Below are positions 39,063 to 48,311 of a stretch of DNA of 64,000 bases, one piece after another. The position numbers were made by a program, and so were the translations under genes. Each line of letters opens with the position of its first letter. Within the stretch, counting starts at the first letter, position 1. Source of the DNA: Paenilisteria rustica (GTDB lineage: Bacteria > Bacillota > Bacilli > Lactobacillales > Listeriaceae); contig NZ_JABJVM010000001.1 in the NCBI RefSeq assembly GCF_013820765.1, positions 186,001-250,000 of the forward strand, read 5' to 3'. Under the pieces are notes generated by a model. The model saw nothing but the letters and a program-made list of their open reading frames with translations. It did not search any database and was not told the origin of the DNA.

Positions 39063-39977
39063 ATGGAATTGATTTTTCTCGGAACAGGAGCGGGTGTCCC
39101 TTCCAAAGGCCGTAACGTAACGGCAATTGCGCTCACGATGCTAAATGAACGAAACAGTATTTGGCTGTTTGATTGTGGGGAAGCAACGCAACATCAGATT
39201 TTACGAAGCTCGATTAGATTAAGTAAATTAGAAAAAATCTTTATTACGCATTTACATGGAGATCATATTTTTGGCTTGCCTGGCCTTCTTAGCAGTCGTT
39301 CTTTTCAGGGTGGCGATACAGAGCTCACAGTATACGGACCCGCGGGGATTGCGAGTTATATTCGGACGAGTTTGGCGGTTAGTGGTACACATTTAAAGTA
39401 TCCGCTTGAGATTGTGGAAATTGATGGTGAAGTCGTGTTTGAAGATGCCGCTTTTAAGGTTGTTTGTCGGGAACTGGATCATGGTATTTTGAGTTATGGT
39501 TACCGAATTGAAGAGGCTGATAAGGCGGGATCGCTTGATGCTGGAGCTCTTTCGGCGCTTGGTGTGAAGCCTGGTCCGATTTTTAAGGAGCTAAAAGAAG
39601 GTAAGACAGTGGTGCTTGAAAATGGTGAGGTTGTTGATGGCAGCCAGTTTATTGGACCTGCGAAAAAAGGACGGATTATCGCGATTTTTGGCGACACACG
39701 AGCAACAGGAAATGAGCTAGTGATTGCAGATCAGGCGGATGTCATCGTTCACGAAGCGACATTTGGCGCTGAGATGGGCGACATGGCTGGAGAATACATG
39801 CATTCTACGACATTAGAGGCTGCAAATTTGGCTAAAAAAGCGAATGCAAAACGACTGATTATCACGCATATTAGTTCACGGTACAGTCGCGAGGACAATC
39901 GCGAACTCGTCTCGGAATGCCAGACTATTTTTCCAAATACAGAAATAGCGACCGATTTTGCCATATTTGAACTATAA
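39063..39977 (+). CDS. rnz: Ribonuclease Z
   Basis: 304 residues. Metallo-beta-lactamase fold: [18 protein letters not shown] at the N-terminus, the zinc motif [12 protein letters not shown] near residue 62, further ligands in [20 protein letters not shown] and the C-terminal ITHISSRYS. It trims the 3' ends of tRNA precursors that lack an encoded CCA. The following SDR gene starts 16 bases after its stop; the pair is conserved in Bacillus (yqjK, yqjQ). Confidence 0.96.
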   Translation: MELIFLGTGAGVPSKGRNVTAIALTMLNERNSIWLFDCGEATQHQILRSSIRLSKLEKIFITHLHGDHIFGLPGLLSSRSFQGGDTELTVYGPAGIASYIRTSLAVSGTHLKYPLEIVEIDGEVVFEDAAFKVVCRELDHGILSYGYRIEEADKAGSLDAGALSALGVKPGPIFKELKEGKTVVLENGEVVDGSQFIGPAKKGRIIAIFGDTRATGNELVIADQADVIVHEATFGAEMGDMAGEYMHSTTLEAANLAKKANAKRLIITHISSRYSREDNRELVSECQTIFPNTEIATDFAIFEL

Positions 39978-39993
39978 AGGAGTTTTGAGAAGG

Positions 39994-40782
39994 ATGAATG
40001 ACTTTCTGAAAGGGAAGACAGTGATGATTACTGGTGCATCGAATGGATTGGGAGCAGAAATGGCACGGCAAGTTGCGGCGCAAGGAGCTCACACGATTCT
40101 GACGGCGCGTCGTACGGAAAAATTAGCAGAGTTAGCAACACAAATTCAAGCGAACTATGGTGTCGTCAGCGCTTACCATAAGATGGATATGACGAACTTC
40201 GAAGAAATAGCAAATGTGATGCAGAAAATAGGCGATACCAAAATCGATGTCTTAGTAAATTGTGCAGGATTTGGGATTTTTGAAGAGGCAGTAACGACTG
40301 ATTTTACAACCGTTGAGCGGATGTTTGATACAAATGTTCTAGGTTTGATGCGTTTAACCCAGCTCGCTTTACCAGACATGTTGGCGCGCAAGTCGGGGCA
40401 TATTATCAATATCGCCTCCCAAGCTGGAAAAATCGCGACGCCCAAATCATCGGCATATTCAGCAACCAAATTTGCGGTTCTAGGCTACTCCAATGCATTG
40501 CGAATGGAAACTAAACCCTCGGGTATCCACGTCACCACGGTGAACCCTGGACCAATCGCTACTAGTTTTTTCGATATTGCCGATAAATCAGGGGATTATT
40601 TAGACAACGTGGGTTTCTTAGTTTTGAAACCTGAAAAAGTAGCGGCGAAAATTGTGGCTATAATGGGGAAACCAAAGCGTGAAATAAATCTACCGTTTCT
40701 GATGAACATCATCTCGCGAATGTACCAAGTCATGCCACGCGTTATTGAATTTTTTGGTAAAGGCGCATTTGAGAAGAAATAA
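39994..40782 (+). CDS. Short-chain dehydrogenase/reductase (YqjQ-like)
   Basis: 262 residues from the ATG at 39994 (MNDFLKGKTVMITG); the longer frame from 39958 overlaps rnz. Classical SDR: cofactor loop TGASNGLGAEMARQ near residue 12, NCAGFGIFE near residue 89, catalytic Ser in NIASQAGKIA and YSATK near residue 156, then NPGPIAT. Substrate unknown. RIS of an ARRTEKL segment after beta2 suggests NADP preference. Probably co-transcribed with rnz. Confidence 0.9.
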   Translation: MNDFLKGKTVMITGASNGLGAEMARQVAAQGAHTILTARRTEKLAELATQIQANYGVVSAYHKMDMTNFEEIANVMQKIGDTKIDVLVNCAGFGIFEEAVTTDFTTVERMFDTNVLGLMRLTQLALPDMLARKSGHIINIASQAGKIATPKSSAYSATKFAVLGYSNALRMETKPSGIHVTTVNPGPIATSFFDIADKSGDYLDNVGFLVLKPEKVAAKIVAIMGKPKREINLPFLMNIISRMYQVMPRVIEFFGKGAFEKK

Positions 40783-40785
40783 AAA

Positions 40786-40815
40786 AAGTGAGGCTACTTA
40801 AAAATAGTCTCGCTT
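40786..40815 (+). terminator. Probable terminator after SDR gene
   Basis: AAGTGAGGCTA (40786-40796) pairs with TAGTCTCGCTT (40805-40815), two G-U pairs; weak T-run follows. Confidence 0.55.
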
Positions 40816-40846
40816 ATTTGTTATTCAATAGTTAGTCGAATCAAGC

Positions 40847-40895
40847 TTGCATTATTCAAGTAGGAAGAGTATAATTGAAATAAGAACAAATGTTC
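40847..40895 (+). promoter_or_regulatory. dinB promoter with LexA (SOS) box
   Basis: TTGCAT (40847-40852), 17 bases, TATAAT (40870-40875). GAACAAATGTTC (40884-40895) matches the Gram-positive SOS box GAACNNNNGTTC and covers the expected transcription start, so LexA would block initiation. Confidence 0.85.
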
Positions 40896-40916
40896 GTTTT
40901 TAGGTGTAGAAAGGTG

Positions 40917-41996
40917 ATGGGTGAAGTGGATAAGACACGTAAAATTATTCATATTGATATGGATGCTTTTTTCGCTTCCGTTGAGGAGCGGGACCATCCA
41001 GAATATCGAGGCAAGGCACTTATCATTGGTGGGGATCCAAACAAACGAGGCGTGGTCTCGACATGTTCCTATGAGGCTAGAAAATTCGGTGTCCATTCTG
41101 CAATGCCAACGAAGCAAGCATATAAACTATGTCCACACGGCATTTTCATCCATGGGAATATGGAACATTACCGAGAAGTATCCGCACAAATTCGTGAAAT
41201 ATTTCATCGGTATACAGATTTGGTGGAGCCAATGTCTTTAGATGAGGCTTATTTAGACGTTACCGAAAACAAAAAAGGTATTAAATCCGCGATGAAGATA
41301 GCCTTAGAAATCCAATATGCGATTTATAATGAACTTGGTTTGACTGCATCAGCAGGCGTTTCATACAATAAATTCATTGCAAAAATTGCTTCAGATTTTA
41401 AGAAACCAGCAGGAATGACTGTCGTATTACCTGAGGAGGCAGAGGCATTTTTAGAGAGCTTACCGGTTACGAAATTCCATGGTGTTGGAAAAGTGACAGC
41501 AGAGAAATTACATCGATTAGGCATTCATTCAGGGGCGGATTTAAAAGCCTGGGATGAGTGGGATTTAATTCGAGAGTTAAATAAGCAAGGCTATCGTTTA
41601 TATCGAGCAGTACGAGGTTTATCTGATTCTAAAGTAAATCCGCATCGAGAGAGAAAGTCGGTTGGTAGAGAAACGACATTTGCGAACAATATTTTTGATG
41701 AGCGGGAAATGCAGGAAATGTTGCTTTTATTTTCACAGAAAATAGAGAGTTCGCTGGAACGAATCGGCAAACATGGAAAGACCGTTGTTTTAAAGTTGCG
41801 CTACAGTGATTTTAGTACAATTACAAGAAGGTTATCTTTAATGGAGTATACACGAGATGCACGTGTTATTTATGATGCAGGGGTTAGTTTATTGCGTGAC
41901 GTTTACGGCGGAGAAGAGAGCGTTCGGTTGGTCGGTTTAACAGTAACGAACTTGAAACCACTACACTTTGAGAATTTAAAGCTGGAAGGATTTTAA
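40917..41996 (+). CDS. dinB: DNA polymerase IV (Y family)
   Basis: 359 residues from the ATG at 40917 (MGEVDKTRKIIHID). The earlier ATG at 40890 lies inside the LexA box and cannot be the start; GTG at 40926 has a better spacing from AAAGG and is an alternative. Catalytic carboxylates are in HIDMDAFFASVE and SLDEAYLDV; YEARKFGVHSAMP and SAGVSYNKFIAKIASDFKKP follow, then the little-finger domain with GRETTF. No beta-clamp peptide was looked for in detail. It performs error-prone translesion synthesis under SOS control. Confidence 0.95.
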   Translation: MGEVDKTRKIIHIDMDAFFASVEERDHPEYRGKALIIGGDPNKRGVVSTCSYEARKFGVHSAMPTKQAYKLCPHGIFIHGNMEHYREVSAQIREIFHRYTDLVEPMSLDEAYLDVTENKKGIKSAMKIALEIQYAIYNELGLTASAGVSYNKFIAKIASDFKKPAGMTVVLPEEAEAFLESLPVTKFHGVGKVTAEKLHRLGIHSGADLKAWDEWDLIRELNKQGYRLYRAVRGLSDSKVNPHRERKSVGRETTFANNIFDEREMQEMLLLFSQKIESSLERIGKHGKTVVLKLRYSDFSTITRRLSLMEYTRDARVIYDAGVSLLRDVYGGEESVRLVGLTVTNLKPLHFENLKLEGF

Positions 41997-42067
41997 GGAA
42001 ATGGCTTGTTTATTGTACCATATCATTGTTATACTTAATCTCGATAATGAGTGTTGGGAGTTGTTGG

Positions 42068-42598
42068 ATGATGAAGAGGGAGCCAAGAAGAATTCGACCA
42101 ATCAGACGAGAAGATGTGCCAGGAATGCATGTATGGGAGCTTGATGAAGAAATCGCGATGGCAAGCGGTATTACGAAGCCGCGTTCTTTAGAGGTTTTTC
42201 AAACGATGTACGAGAAATATTTTTTAAAGGTGAATCATTCGTTACAGCTGTATAGTATTATTTTGGACGGGCGAGTCATTGGTCGTGCAGAATTAGGGTT
42301 AATCGATCGGGAAAATGGTCACGCAGCTTTTGGAATTGTCATTGGGGAACGAACGAGCTGGGGAAACGGCTATGGAAAAGAAGCTATTTTAGAGTTGTTG
42401 GGCGTGGCCTTTGAAGAACTGCACTTACATAAAGTTTATTGTGAAGTATATACGTTTAACGAGCGATCGCTAAACATGATGAAGTCCCTTAGATTTCGCC
42501 AAGATGGCATATTACGAGACCATGAATTTTTTCATGACGCCTACCATGACTTAGCTGTTTTTAGTATGATGGACACAGAATTTAGAGCTGATTTGTAA
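42068..42598 (+). CDS. GNAT-family N-acetyltransferase (RimJ/SpeG-like)
   Basis: 176 residues from the ATG at 42068, seven bases after GGGAG. RIRPIRREDVPGMHVWE, IGRAELGLIDRENGHAAFGIVIGERTSWGNGYGKEAI with acetyl-CoA loop WGNGYGKE, then LHKVYCEVYTFNERSLNMMKSLRFRQDGILRDHEFFHDAYHDL, which resembles SpeG/RimJ-type enzymes. Acceptor unknown (spermidine or protein N-terminus are possibilities). It lies downstream of dinB with its own gap and upstream of the convergent telA. Confidence 0.87.
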   Translation: MMKREPRRIRPIRREDVPGMHVWELDEEIAMASGITKPRSLEVFQTMYEKYFLKVNHSLQLYSIILDGRVIGRAELGLIDRENGHAAFGIVIGERTSWGNGYGKEAILELLGVAFEELHLHKVYCEVYTFNERSLNMMKSLRFRQDGILRDHEFFHDAYHDLAVFSMMDTEFRADL

Positions 42599-42603
42599 GA
42601 AAA

Positions 42604-42644
42604 AGGTGTAGTATTTGTTGATTTAACCAACAAGTACTACACCT
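42604..42644. terminator. Terminator shared by GNAT and telA
   Basis: AGGTGTAGTA (42604-42613) pairs with TACTACACCT (42635-42644), with a GTTG/CAAC extension inside. The T-run is better on the - strand, serving telA. Confidence 0.8.
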
Positions 42645-42651
42645 CTTATTA

Positions 42652-43884
42652 TTATTTCATTTCTAATAAGCGATCCTTTAATTCTTGTTCCATAGATACA
42701 AGTTCTTTTTCTGCAACGGCGCGTTTAGCACGGCCTTCTTGCTGAATCTTCAAGGTTTCTTGTAATGTTTCGATGAGGCTTGATTGTGTTTCTTTTAGTG
42801 TTTCGATATCAACAATACCCCTTTCGTTTTCGCGGGCTGTTTCGATAGCATTTGTTTTTAACATATCAGCATTGCGTTTTAGAAGCTCATTTGTTGTTTC
42901 AGCTACTTGACGCTGCGCTTCCGCTGCTTGTTGCTGACGTAGTAGGGTAAGTGCGATTGCGACTTGATTTTTCCATAATGGAATAGCGGTCATGATAGAT
43001 GACTGAATCTTTTCCGCAAGTACTTGATTCGTGTTCTGGATAAGACGAATTTGCGGAGCTTGTTGGATAGTGATTTGACGGCTAAGCTTCAAGTCATGGA
43101 CACGTTTCTCAAGGCGATCTGCGAATTGTGTGAGATCATTTACTTCCTGGAAATCCATTTGATCGCCGGATTGTTCTGCTTTTTTGCGCAGTTCTGGAAG
43201 TAGTTTTGTATTTATTTCTTCTTGTTTTAGTTCACCAGCTGCGATATAGATATTTAACGCTTGGAAGTAGTCTTTATTCTTATCGTAAAGCTGTTCTAAG
43301 AAAGAGTTGTCTTCCATTAAACGTTTTTTTGCATGTTCTAGTTTCAAGGCAATTCGATCGATTTGCGTGCCCATTTTTTGATATTTAGACGTAATTTCAT
43401 TGATGGATTGCTTGACGCGAGAGAACATTTTTGTGAAAACGTTCTTGTTGCGCGCGGCAAGTTCGTCTGGGTCGGCTTCTTGTAAGCGGAACATTAAATC
43501 ACTGATGATTTCGCCGATTGGTCCGACGTCTTGTTTTTGAACTTGATTGAGCATGGAATGGGAAAAATCGTGTAACTTTGCCTGTGCTGGTGCGCCGTAT
43601 CCGAGGATAGCGGCTTGGTTTCCAGGCTCAATTTGTTTGGCAAGTTCCACTGCTTGACGACGATTGGCTTCGGGAAGCATGTCAACCAAGCGTGGAGCTT
43701 TGTCTGTTTCGTTATTCACGATTTCTTGAACGGTTTGTGAGCCGTTTGTACCAAATGGATCAGCAAGTAAATCATCCAATGTTTTGTTGAAGTTAGCATC
43801 GATGACCTCGGCTTTCGGTTGTTCATATGTTGGTGTTTCTTTTGTTTCTAATTCAGGTTCGTTTGGCTTTTGGTTCTCGGTCAT
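42652..43884 (-). CDS. telA: TelA-family toxic anion resistance protein
   Basis: 410 residues, mostly alpha-helical with long coiled-coil stretches. Family stretches: [44 protein letters not shown] split over residues 68-110, [24 protein letters not shown]-like near residue 293, and [23 protein letters not shown] near the end. Known as TelA/YceH/YaaN; linked to tellurite and cell-envelope stress tolerance, mechanism not settled. It starts four bases inside the xpaC stop region, a coupled pair as in Bacillus (xpaC-yaaN). Confidence 0.92.
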   Translation of the reverse strand: MTENQKPNEPELETKETPTYEQPKAEVIDANFNKTLDDLLADPFGTNGSQTVQEIVNNETDKAPRLVDMLPEANRRQAVELAKQIEPGNQAAILGYGAPAQAKLHDFSHSMLNQVQKQDVGPIGEIISDLMFRLQEADPDELAARNKNVFTKMFSRVKQSINEITSKYQKMGTQIDRIALKLEHAKKRLMEDNSFLEQLYDKNKDYFQALNIYIAAGELKQEEINTKLLPELRKKAEQSGDQMDFQEVNDLTQFADRLEKRVHDLKLSRQITIQQAPQIRLIQNTNQVLAEKIQSSIMTAIPLWKNQVAIALTLLRQQQAAEAQRQVAETTNELLKRNADMLKTNAIETARENERGIVDIETLKETQSSLIETLQETLKIQQEGRAKRAVAEKELVSMEQELKDRLLEMK

Positions 43885-44525
43885 TTGGGTGTTCTCCTTT
43901 CAAATTTCTTTTCCTGTTTGGAAATAGAATTCTTCGCAACTTCTAGTTCGAAATCAAGGCTTGATACGTCCTTGTTAAGCAGTGCAAAGAGGTCTTTCTC
44001 AATCACACGACCTAAATCATTCAAAAGTGCGCGCGTGTCAGAAAGTGTTTGGTAAATCTTTTTGTCTTTCACAGGTTGGCTGTTTAGGAAAGCATATTTT
44101 TCTGTTAGCTCGACTAAAGAGTCCAAATGGGAGAAAAAGAAATCTTCTGCATCATAAAAGCGTTTCGGCTCTTCTTTCACAATACCGTAGATACGTTTTG
44201 TCAGTATTAACGTTTTATCTCGTTCTTGGAATGTGAAAAGAGTACGGTGAGCAGCTGTGATTTTTTGCAAACGAAGTATTTTTGCTCGTGATTCTTCTAG
44301 ATTTGTGCGAATGTATTTGTATTCTTTTTTTGTAAGCCCAGTCTGAATTGCATGTGCCTTGTCTCCCGCTTTTGCAGAAAAGAAGAACAGGAAGGCGGCC
44401 ACGACAAGTGTTACGGCGCTAATAAGTAACCAGTTGTTCACAAAGATGTTTGCCAAGATGCCGAACAAAATGAGTGTTAAAACGATTGAGCCAGTGAAGG
44501 CCATAAATTTTTTGAAAACTACCAT
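43881..44525 (-). CDS. xpaC: XpaC-like membrane-anchored protein
   Basis: 214 residues. Two adjacent N-terminal membrane helices (about 5-27 and 30-50) are followed by a helical cytoplasmic domain. [20 protein letters not shown] and [31 protein letters not shown] match the XpaC family, named after 5-bromo-4-chloroindolyl phosphate hydrolysis in Bacillus, but the true role is unknown. It overlaps telA and should be part of the same envelope-stress unit. Confidence 0.85.
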   Translation of the reverse strand: MVVFKKFMAFTGSIVLTLILFGILANIFVNNWLLISAVTLVVAAFLFFFSAKAGDKAHAIQTGLTKKEYKYIRTNLEESRAKILRLQKITAAHRTLFTFQERDKTLILTKRIYGIVKEEPKRFYDAEDFFFSHLDSLVELTEKYAFLNSQPVKDKKIYQTLSDTRALLNDLGRVIEKDLFALLNKDVSSLDFELEVAKNSISKQEKKFERRTPK

Positions 44526-44618
44526 GTCTATCTTCTCCTTAGGCTTCCTTATTTTTTTAAGGATTAAGTATTTGTGAAAATTGTTTTAGAAAATCATTTG
44601 AAAAGGCTAACTGATTTG

Positions 44619-44627
44619 AGTATATCA
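44619..44627 (-). promoter_or_regulatory. Extended -10 promoter of xpaC-telA
   Basis: On the - strand TGATATACT (TG, one base, TATACT), about 90 bases before xpaC. Confidence 0.5.
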
Positions 44628-44689
44628 TACCATATTGGCGGAAAAGATGTTATCAGTCGTGCGATGTAAATTCCCCTCAGACTTGATTA

Positions 44690-44698
44690 TGGTATAAT
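44690..44698 (+). promoter_or_regulatory. Extended -10 promoter of nudF
   Basis: TGGTATAAT (TG, one base, TATAAT), 31 bases before the nudF start. Confidence 0.6.
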
Positions 44699-44729
44699 GA
44701 TAAAAAAGCCTTAGAAATGGAGTGGTAGC

Positions 44730-45278
44730 ATGGATTCGTTAGAGGAAAAAACAGTGAAGCGTGAGACGATTTTTGACGGGAAGATTATTAAATTAGTGGT
44801 GGATGATGTTGTGTTACCGAATGGTGCTGCGAGTAAGCGCGAAATCGTGAAGCATCCTGGTGCGGTCGCAGTGATTGCGATTACGCCTGAGAACAAAATG
44901 GTGATGGTGGAACAGTATCGGAAGCCGCTCGAGAAGGCGATAATCGAAATTCCGGCTGGTAAAATTGAACCAGATGAGGAGCCGAAATTGACGGCTGGAC
45001 GTGAGTTGGAAGAGGAAACGGGATACAAAACGGATGATTTGAAGCACCTGGTCTCTTTTTATACGTCACCGGGTTTTGCGGATGAGTTACTACATATTTA
45101 TCTTGCGGGTGATTTAAAGAAGCAAGCGAACCCGCTTCAGGCAGATGAGGATGAGTTTGTGAACATTGTGGAAATAAATTTAGACGAGGCGTTACAATTA
45201 ATAGAAGAGAAGGTAATTTGTGATGCGAAAACGGTGTATGCTGTGCAATATTGGCAATTACTTGAAGCGACTAAATAA
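44730..45278 (+). CDS. nudF: ADP-ribose pyrophosphatase (Nudix)
   Basis: 182 residues. The Nudix box runs from GKIEPDEEPKLTAGRELEEETGY near residue 75 with all conserved Glu and Gly residues. VEQYRKPLEKAIIEIPAG before it and FYTSPGFADELLHIY after it are typical of the ADP-ribose group. It hydrolyses ADP-ribose to AMP and ribose 5-phosphate. Divergent from xpaC; a VOC-family gene follows after 23 bases and may be co-transcribed. Confidence 0.93.
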   Translation: MDSLEEKTVKRETIFDGKIIKLVVDDVVLPNGAASKREIVKHPGAVAVIAITPENKMVMVEQYRKPLEKAIIEIPAGKIEPDEEPKLTAGRELEEETGYKTDDLKHLVSFYTSPGFADELLHIYLAGDLKKQANPLQADEDEFVNIVEINLDEALQLIEEKVICDAKTVYAVQYWQLLEATK

Positions 45279-45301
45279 CGTTGGAGAGGAAGTAGAGGAA
45301 A

Positions 45302-45727
45302 ATGACAGCTATTTTTCTGCATTTTACGGGGAATTGTCGTGAGGCGCTCGATTATTACGCGGGGATTTTTGAGGTGGAGCCAAAGGGTATAGCGACATAT
45401 GGTGAGGCACCGCCTAATCCGAATGCTGGCGAAAATAAAGATGCCAACGCAGATAAGATTATGTACAGTGAAATCGATGTCAGGGGTTTGCGCGTGATGA
45501 TGTCAGATATGCCGGATGGTATTCCAGCGACTCCGGGTGATAATGTTAGTATTGTTGTCGAAAGTGATGATTTAGAAGACTTGAAAGCGATTTTTTCCAA
45601 GTTTGAAAAAGAGAGTAAGATTTATATGCCGCTGGAAGAAACATTTTGGAGTAAGGGCTATGGTATGATTGCTGACAAATTTGGGACGCAGTGGCACTTT
45701 AGTTACGGTGGTTTTTTGACGGAATAG
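45302..45727 (+). CDS. VOC-family (PhnB-like) protein
   Basis: 141 residues. FLHFTGNCREALDYYAGIFEVE at the N-terminus, ISEIDVRGLRVMMSDMPDG-like middle and EETFWSKGYGMIADKFGTQWHFSY at the end are the PhnB/glyoxalase-like signature; the C-terminal FG..W motif is clear. Metal and substrate are unknown. Such proteins are often annotated as 3-demethylubiquinone methyltransferases, which is not supported. It ends before a clear terminator. Confidence 0.88.
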   Translation: MTAIFLHFTGNCREALDYYAGIFEVEPKGIATYGEAPPNPNAGENKDANADKIMYSEIDVRGLRVMMSDMPDGIPATPGDNVSIVVESDDLEDLKAIFSKFEKESKIYMPLEETFWSKGYGMIADKFGTQWHFSYGGFLTE

Positions 45728-45738
45728 GAAAATAGCTT

Positions 45739-45772
45739 AGCGTATCAGATGGCTTTCTGGTGCGCTTTTTTT
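45739..45772 (+). terminator. Terminator after VOC gene
   Basis: AGCGTATCAG (45739-45748) pairs with CTGGTGCGCT (45757-45766) with G-U pairs, then TTTTTTT. Confidence 0.75.
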
Positions 45773-45789
45773 GTGGAAATGGTTATTTA

Positions 45790-45838
45790 TTGACTGAGTG
45801 GTCAAACGGGAGTATAATCACATTGACTAGATGGTCAA
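45790..45838 (+). promoter_or_regulatory. Promoter with twin TetR operators
   Basis: Two copies of TTGACNNNNNGGTCAA (45790-45805 and 45823-45838; both palindromic TTGAC/GTCAA), 33 bp apart. The first contains the -35 TTGACT; TATAAT is at 45813-45818 after a 17-base spacer; the second covers the start point. The TetR gene three places downstream is the likely binder. Confidence 0.8.
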
Positions 45839-45860
45839 TTGTGAATTGGAGGGGTAAAAA

Positions 45861-46751
45861 ATGAAAGCGATAGAGACGAATGATTTGACGAAGTTCTATC
45901 ATAAGAAGCGAGCGATAGAAGGGGTGAATTTGTCAGTGGAAGAGGGAGAATTGTTTGGCTTTATTGGTCCGAATGGTGCTGGTAAATCCACGACAATCAA
46001 GCTGTTGCTGAATTTTATTTATGCTTCGAAAGGCCATGCGACAATACTTGGCAAGGATATTGTGAAAAATTCGGCCGAGATTAAAAAAATGGTTGGGTAT
46101 GTGCCAAGTGAGGTGCGTTATTATCCACAAATGACGGCGAATGATATTATTGGATTTGCTGCGAAGTTTCATCATATTGATCAGGCGGGGATTCAGATGA
46201 AACGCTATTATGAGATGTTTGATATCGATCCGCATAAACGCTTTGGGGATATGTCACTTGGGAATAAAAAGAAGGTCGCGATTGTGGCGGGGCTTATTAC
46301 GAAGCCAAAGTTATTAATTTTAGATGAGCCTACAAATGGGCTTGATCCTCTGATGCAGCATCATTTATTTAAGGAGATGACGCGTCAAAATCAAGAAGAT
46401 GGTATGACGATCTTTTTGTCGAGCCATAATTTGCGCGAGATTCAGGAATATAGTACGCGAGCTGCTTTTATTCGTGAGGGCGAAATTGTGGCGCTTGAAA
46501 ATATTGCGGATCAAGAAATGTCAGGGAAAGTGATTGTTTTGAAAGGGAATGGGTTACCTGTGACGGAGCTTGTCAATGCGGGAGCGAAAGTTGTGGAAAC
46601 GACGGAAACAAGTGCTAGATTGACGTTTGATGGAAATGTGCAGACGGTGTTGCCAATTCTTGCGGCAGAAGGAATTAAAGATTTGTCAATTACGAATCAA
46701 GAGTTGGAAGATAAATTCATGACGCTTTATGAAGGAGGAAAGACAAAATGA
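45861..46751 (+). CDS. ABC transporter ATP-binding protein
   Basis: 296 residues. Walker A GPNGAGKST near residue 38, signature motif in MSLGNKKKVAIVAGL near residue 132 (LGNKK in place of LSGGQ, a variant common in this subfamily), Walker B LLILDEPTNGLDPL, then the H-loop SSHNLREI. The C-terminal 70 residues are a regulatory extension. With the permease that follows it forms a CcmA/NatA-type exporter of unknown substrate. The stop overlaps the permease start. Confidence 0.94.
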   Translation: MKAIETNDLTKFYHKKRAIEGVNLSVEEGELFGFIGPNGAGKSTTIKLLLNFIYASKGHATILGKDIVKNSAEIKKMVGYVPSEVRYYPQMTANDIIGFAAKFHHIDQAGIQMKRYYEMFDIDPHKRFGDMSLGNKKKVAIVAGLITKPKLLILDEPTNGLDPLMQHHLFKEMTRQNQEDGMTIFLSSHNLREIQEYSTRAAFIREGEIVALENIADQEMSGKVIVLKGNGLPVTELVNAGAKVVETTETSARLTFDGNVQTVLPILAAEGIKDLSITNQELEDKFMTLYEGGKTK

Positions 46752-47563
46752 ATATTTTAAAGATTGAATGGAAAACGCATTTTAAGAGCTTGCTCGTTTG
46801 GTCGGGGGTTGTTGCGTTAGTACTCGGTATGTTCATGGCGTTCTTTCCGAGTATGCAGTCGAGCGGGATGCAGGATTTAGTGAACACAAAAATGAATGCT
46901 TTACCGAAAGAAATGATGAATGTTTTGCATATTAGTTCGATGGCGGATTTAACAAAAATTGATGCTTATTTTGCCTATGTGTTCCAGTATATTTTTATTG
47001 CAGCGTGTGTGTATGCGGCGATGATTGGGGCGCAGGCGTTAGTGAAAGAGGAGACGGACGGGACGATTGAGTTCTTATACGCGCAACCGATTACGCGCTC
47101 GGAGTTAGTGGCTTGGAAAATGGTTGGAAACGCGATTTCATTTATTGCTTTTTGGGCTATTACGTTTGTCGTGTCGACGGTATTGGTCGTTTTCTTGAAG
47201 CAAGATGGGGCGAATACGGGAGATTTGGTGCAGGCGCTCGTGCGGGTTTTCTCGAATGAATTACTGGTTGCTTTGCTGTTTATGAGTGCTGGATTCTGTT
47301 TTTCAGCGATTGTTCATTCAGCGAAACAGGCGACACCGGTGGCTCTAGGACTCGTTTTCTTCACGTATATTTTAGGAATTCTTGCGGGGTTGAACGATAA
47401 GGTAGACTTCTTTAAATACTTTTCTCCGATTAATTTTGCGATTCCGTCTGATATGATCAAAGCTTCGATGGAGAGCGTGAATGTCTGGATTACCGTGATT
47501 TCGATGATTGTCTTTATCGTGCTGACTTTCGTGCTGTATCGGAAAAAGGATTTGAGAGTGTGA
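46748..47563 (+). CDS. ABC transporter permease (ABC-2 type)
   Basis: 271 residues with six membrane helices and a long extracellular loop after the first (about 40-75). VKEETDGTIEFLYAQPITRSELVAWK between helices 2 and 3 is the conserved ABC-2 cytoplasmic coupling segment. It should pair with the upstream ATPase as an exporter. Overlap of both ends with neighbours indicates one translationally coupled ATPase-permease-regulator unit. Confidence 0.92.
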   Translation: MNILKIEWKTHFKSLLVWSGVVALVLGMFMAFFPSMQSSGMQDLVNTKMNALPKEMMNVLHISSMADLTKIDAYFAYVFQYIFIAACVYAAMIGAQALVKEETDGTIEFLYAQPITRSELVAWKMVGNAISFIAFWAITFVVSTVLVVFLKQDGANTGDLVQALVRVFSNELLVALLFMSAGFCFSAIVHSAKQATPVALGLVFFTYILGILAGLNDKVDFFKYFSPINFAIPSDMIKASMESVNVWITVISMIVFIVLTFVLYRKKDLRV

Positions 47564-48168
47564 TGGAAGATAAACGGGATAAAATTTTGATGGTCGCGGT
47601 GGAGGAATTCGCGGATCATGGGTATAAAGCAGCTAGTACAAATCGGATTTCGGAGGTTGCTGGTGTTTCAAAGGGCCTGATTTTCCATTATTTTGGCTCA
47701 AAAGAAAAACTGTATACTGCAGCGGTTACTTATTCCGTGGATTTAGCAATGCAGGAAGTGCCGATTGGGGACATGCCGACGGGAGACTTTGTGCAGGGGG
47801 CAATTTGGTCGACGAAGCAGAAGTTAGATTTTAGTAAGAACTATCCCGCTGTTTTTAAGTTGATTATGCAGTCGTATGCTAATCCTCCGGCGGCGCTTGC
47901 GGAACGTTTGCACGCGTATTATATGGAGGCGTTGCAAGTACAAGATGTTTATATGAACCAGATTTTAGAGAAAGTGACGTTGAGGGCAGATGTTGTTTCT
48001 GAGAATGCGCATGATCTAGTTCGTGCCTTATTCGATTATATTATTAAAATGGCGACGGATTATATTCGGGAAAACCCCGATGCTACGATGGAAGAAATGC
48101 AGCCGCTTGTTGATAAATTTATGAACATGATGGCAATTGTGGAGCGTGGAATGATTCAAAAAACATGA
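47560..48168 (+). CDS. TetR-family regulator of the ABC exporter
   Basis: 202 residues with GTG at 47560, or 201 from the ATG at 47563. N-terminal helix-turn-helix: KILMVAVEEFADHGYKAASTNRISEVAGVSKGLIFHYFGSKEKLY. The C-terminal ligand domain is all-helical and unlike its neighbours. As the third gene of the unit, with twin palindromes at the promoter, it most likely represses its own operon until a drug or peptide binds. The inducer is unknown. Confidence 0.92.
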   Translation: MMEDKRDKILMVAVEEFADHGYKAASTNRISEVAGVSKGLIFHYFGSKEKLYTAAVTYSVDLAMQEVPIGDMPTGDFVQGAIWSTKQKLDFSKNYPAVFKLIMQSYANPPAALAERLHAYYMEALQVQDVYMNQILEKVTLRADVVSENAHDLVRALFDYIIKMATDYIRENPDATMEEMQPLVDKFMNMMAIVERGMIQKT

Positions 48169-48177
48169 ATAAATGGG

Positions 48178-48213
48178 AAAACAAACCTGAATTTTGTGAT
48201 TTAGGTTTGTTTT
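48178..48213 (+). terminator. Terminator after TetR gene
   Basis: AAAACAAACCT (48178-48188) is a perfect complement of AGGTTTGTTTT (48203-48213). Confidence 0.8.
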
Positions 48214-48311
48214 ATTGTAAATTGGAATATTTTTCAGTTGTTTCGATTGCTCTTTTATGATACAACATAAATGTAATGCAAATGCAGTTACTACACAGGA
48301 GAAGGGGAAAG

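Noticed and set aside
40890-40916. N-terminal extension of DinB
   Set aside because: The first codon lies within the LexA box, next to the promoter, so it cannot be translated from the predicted start point.
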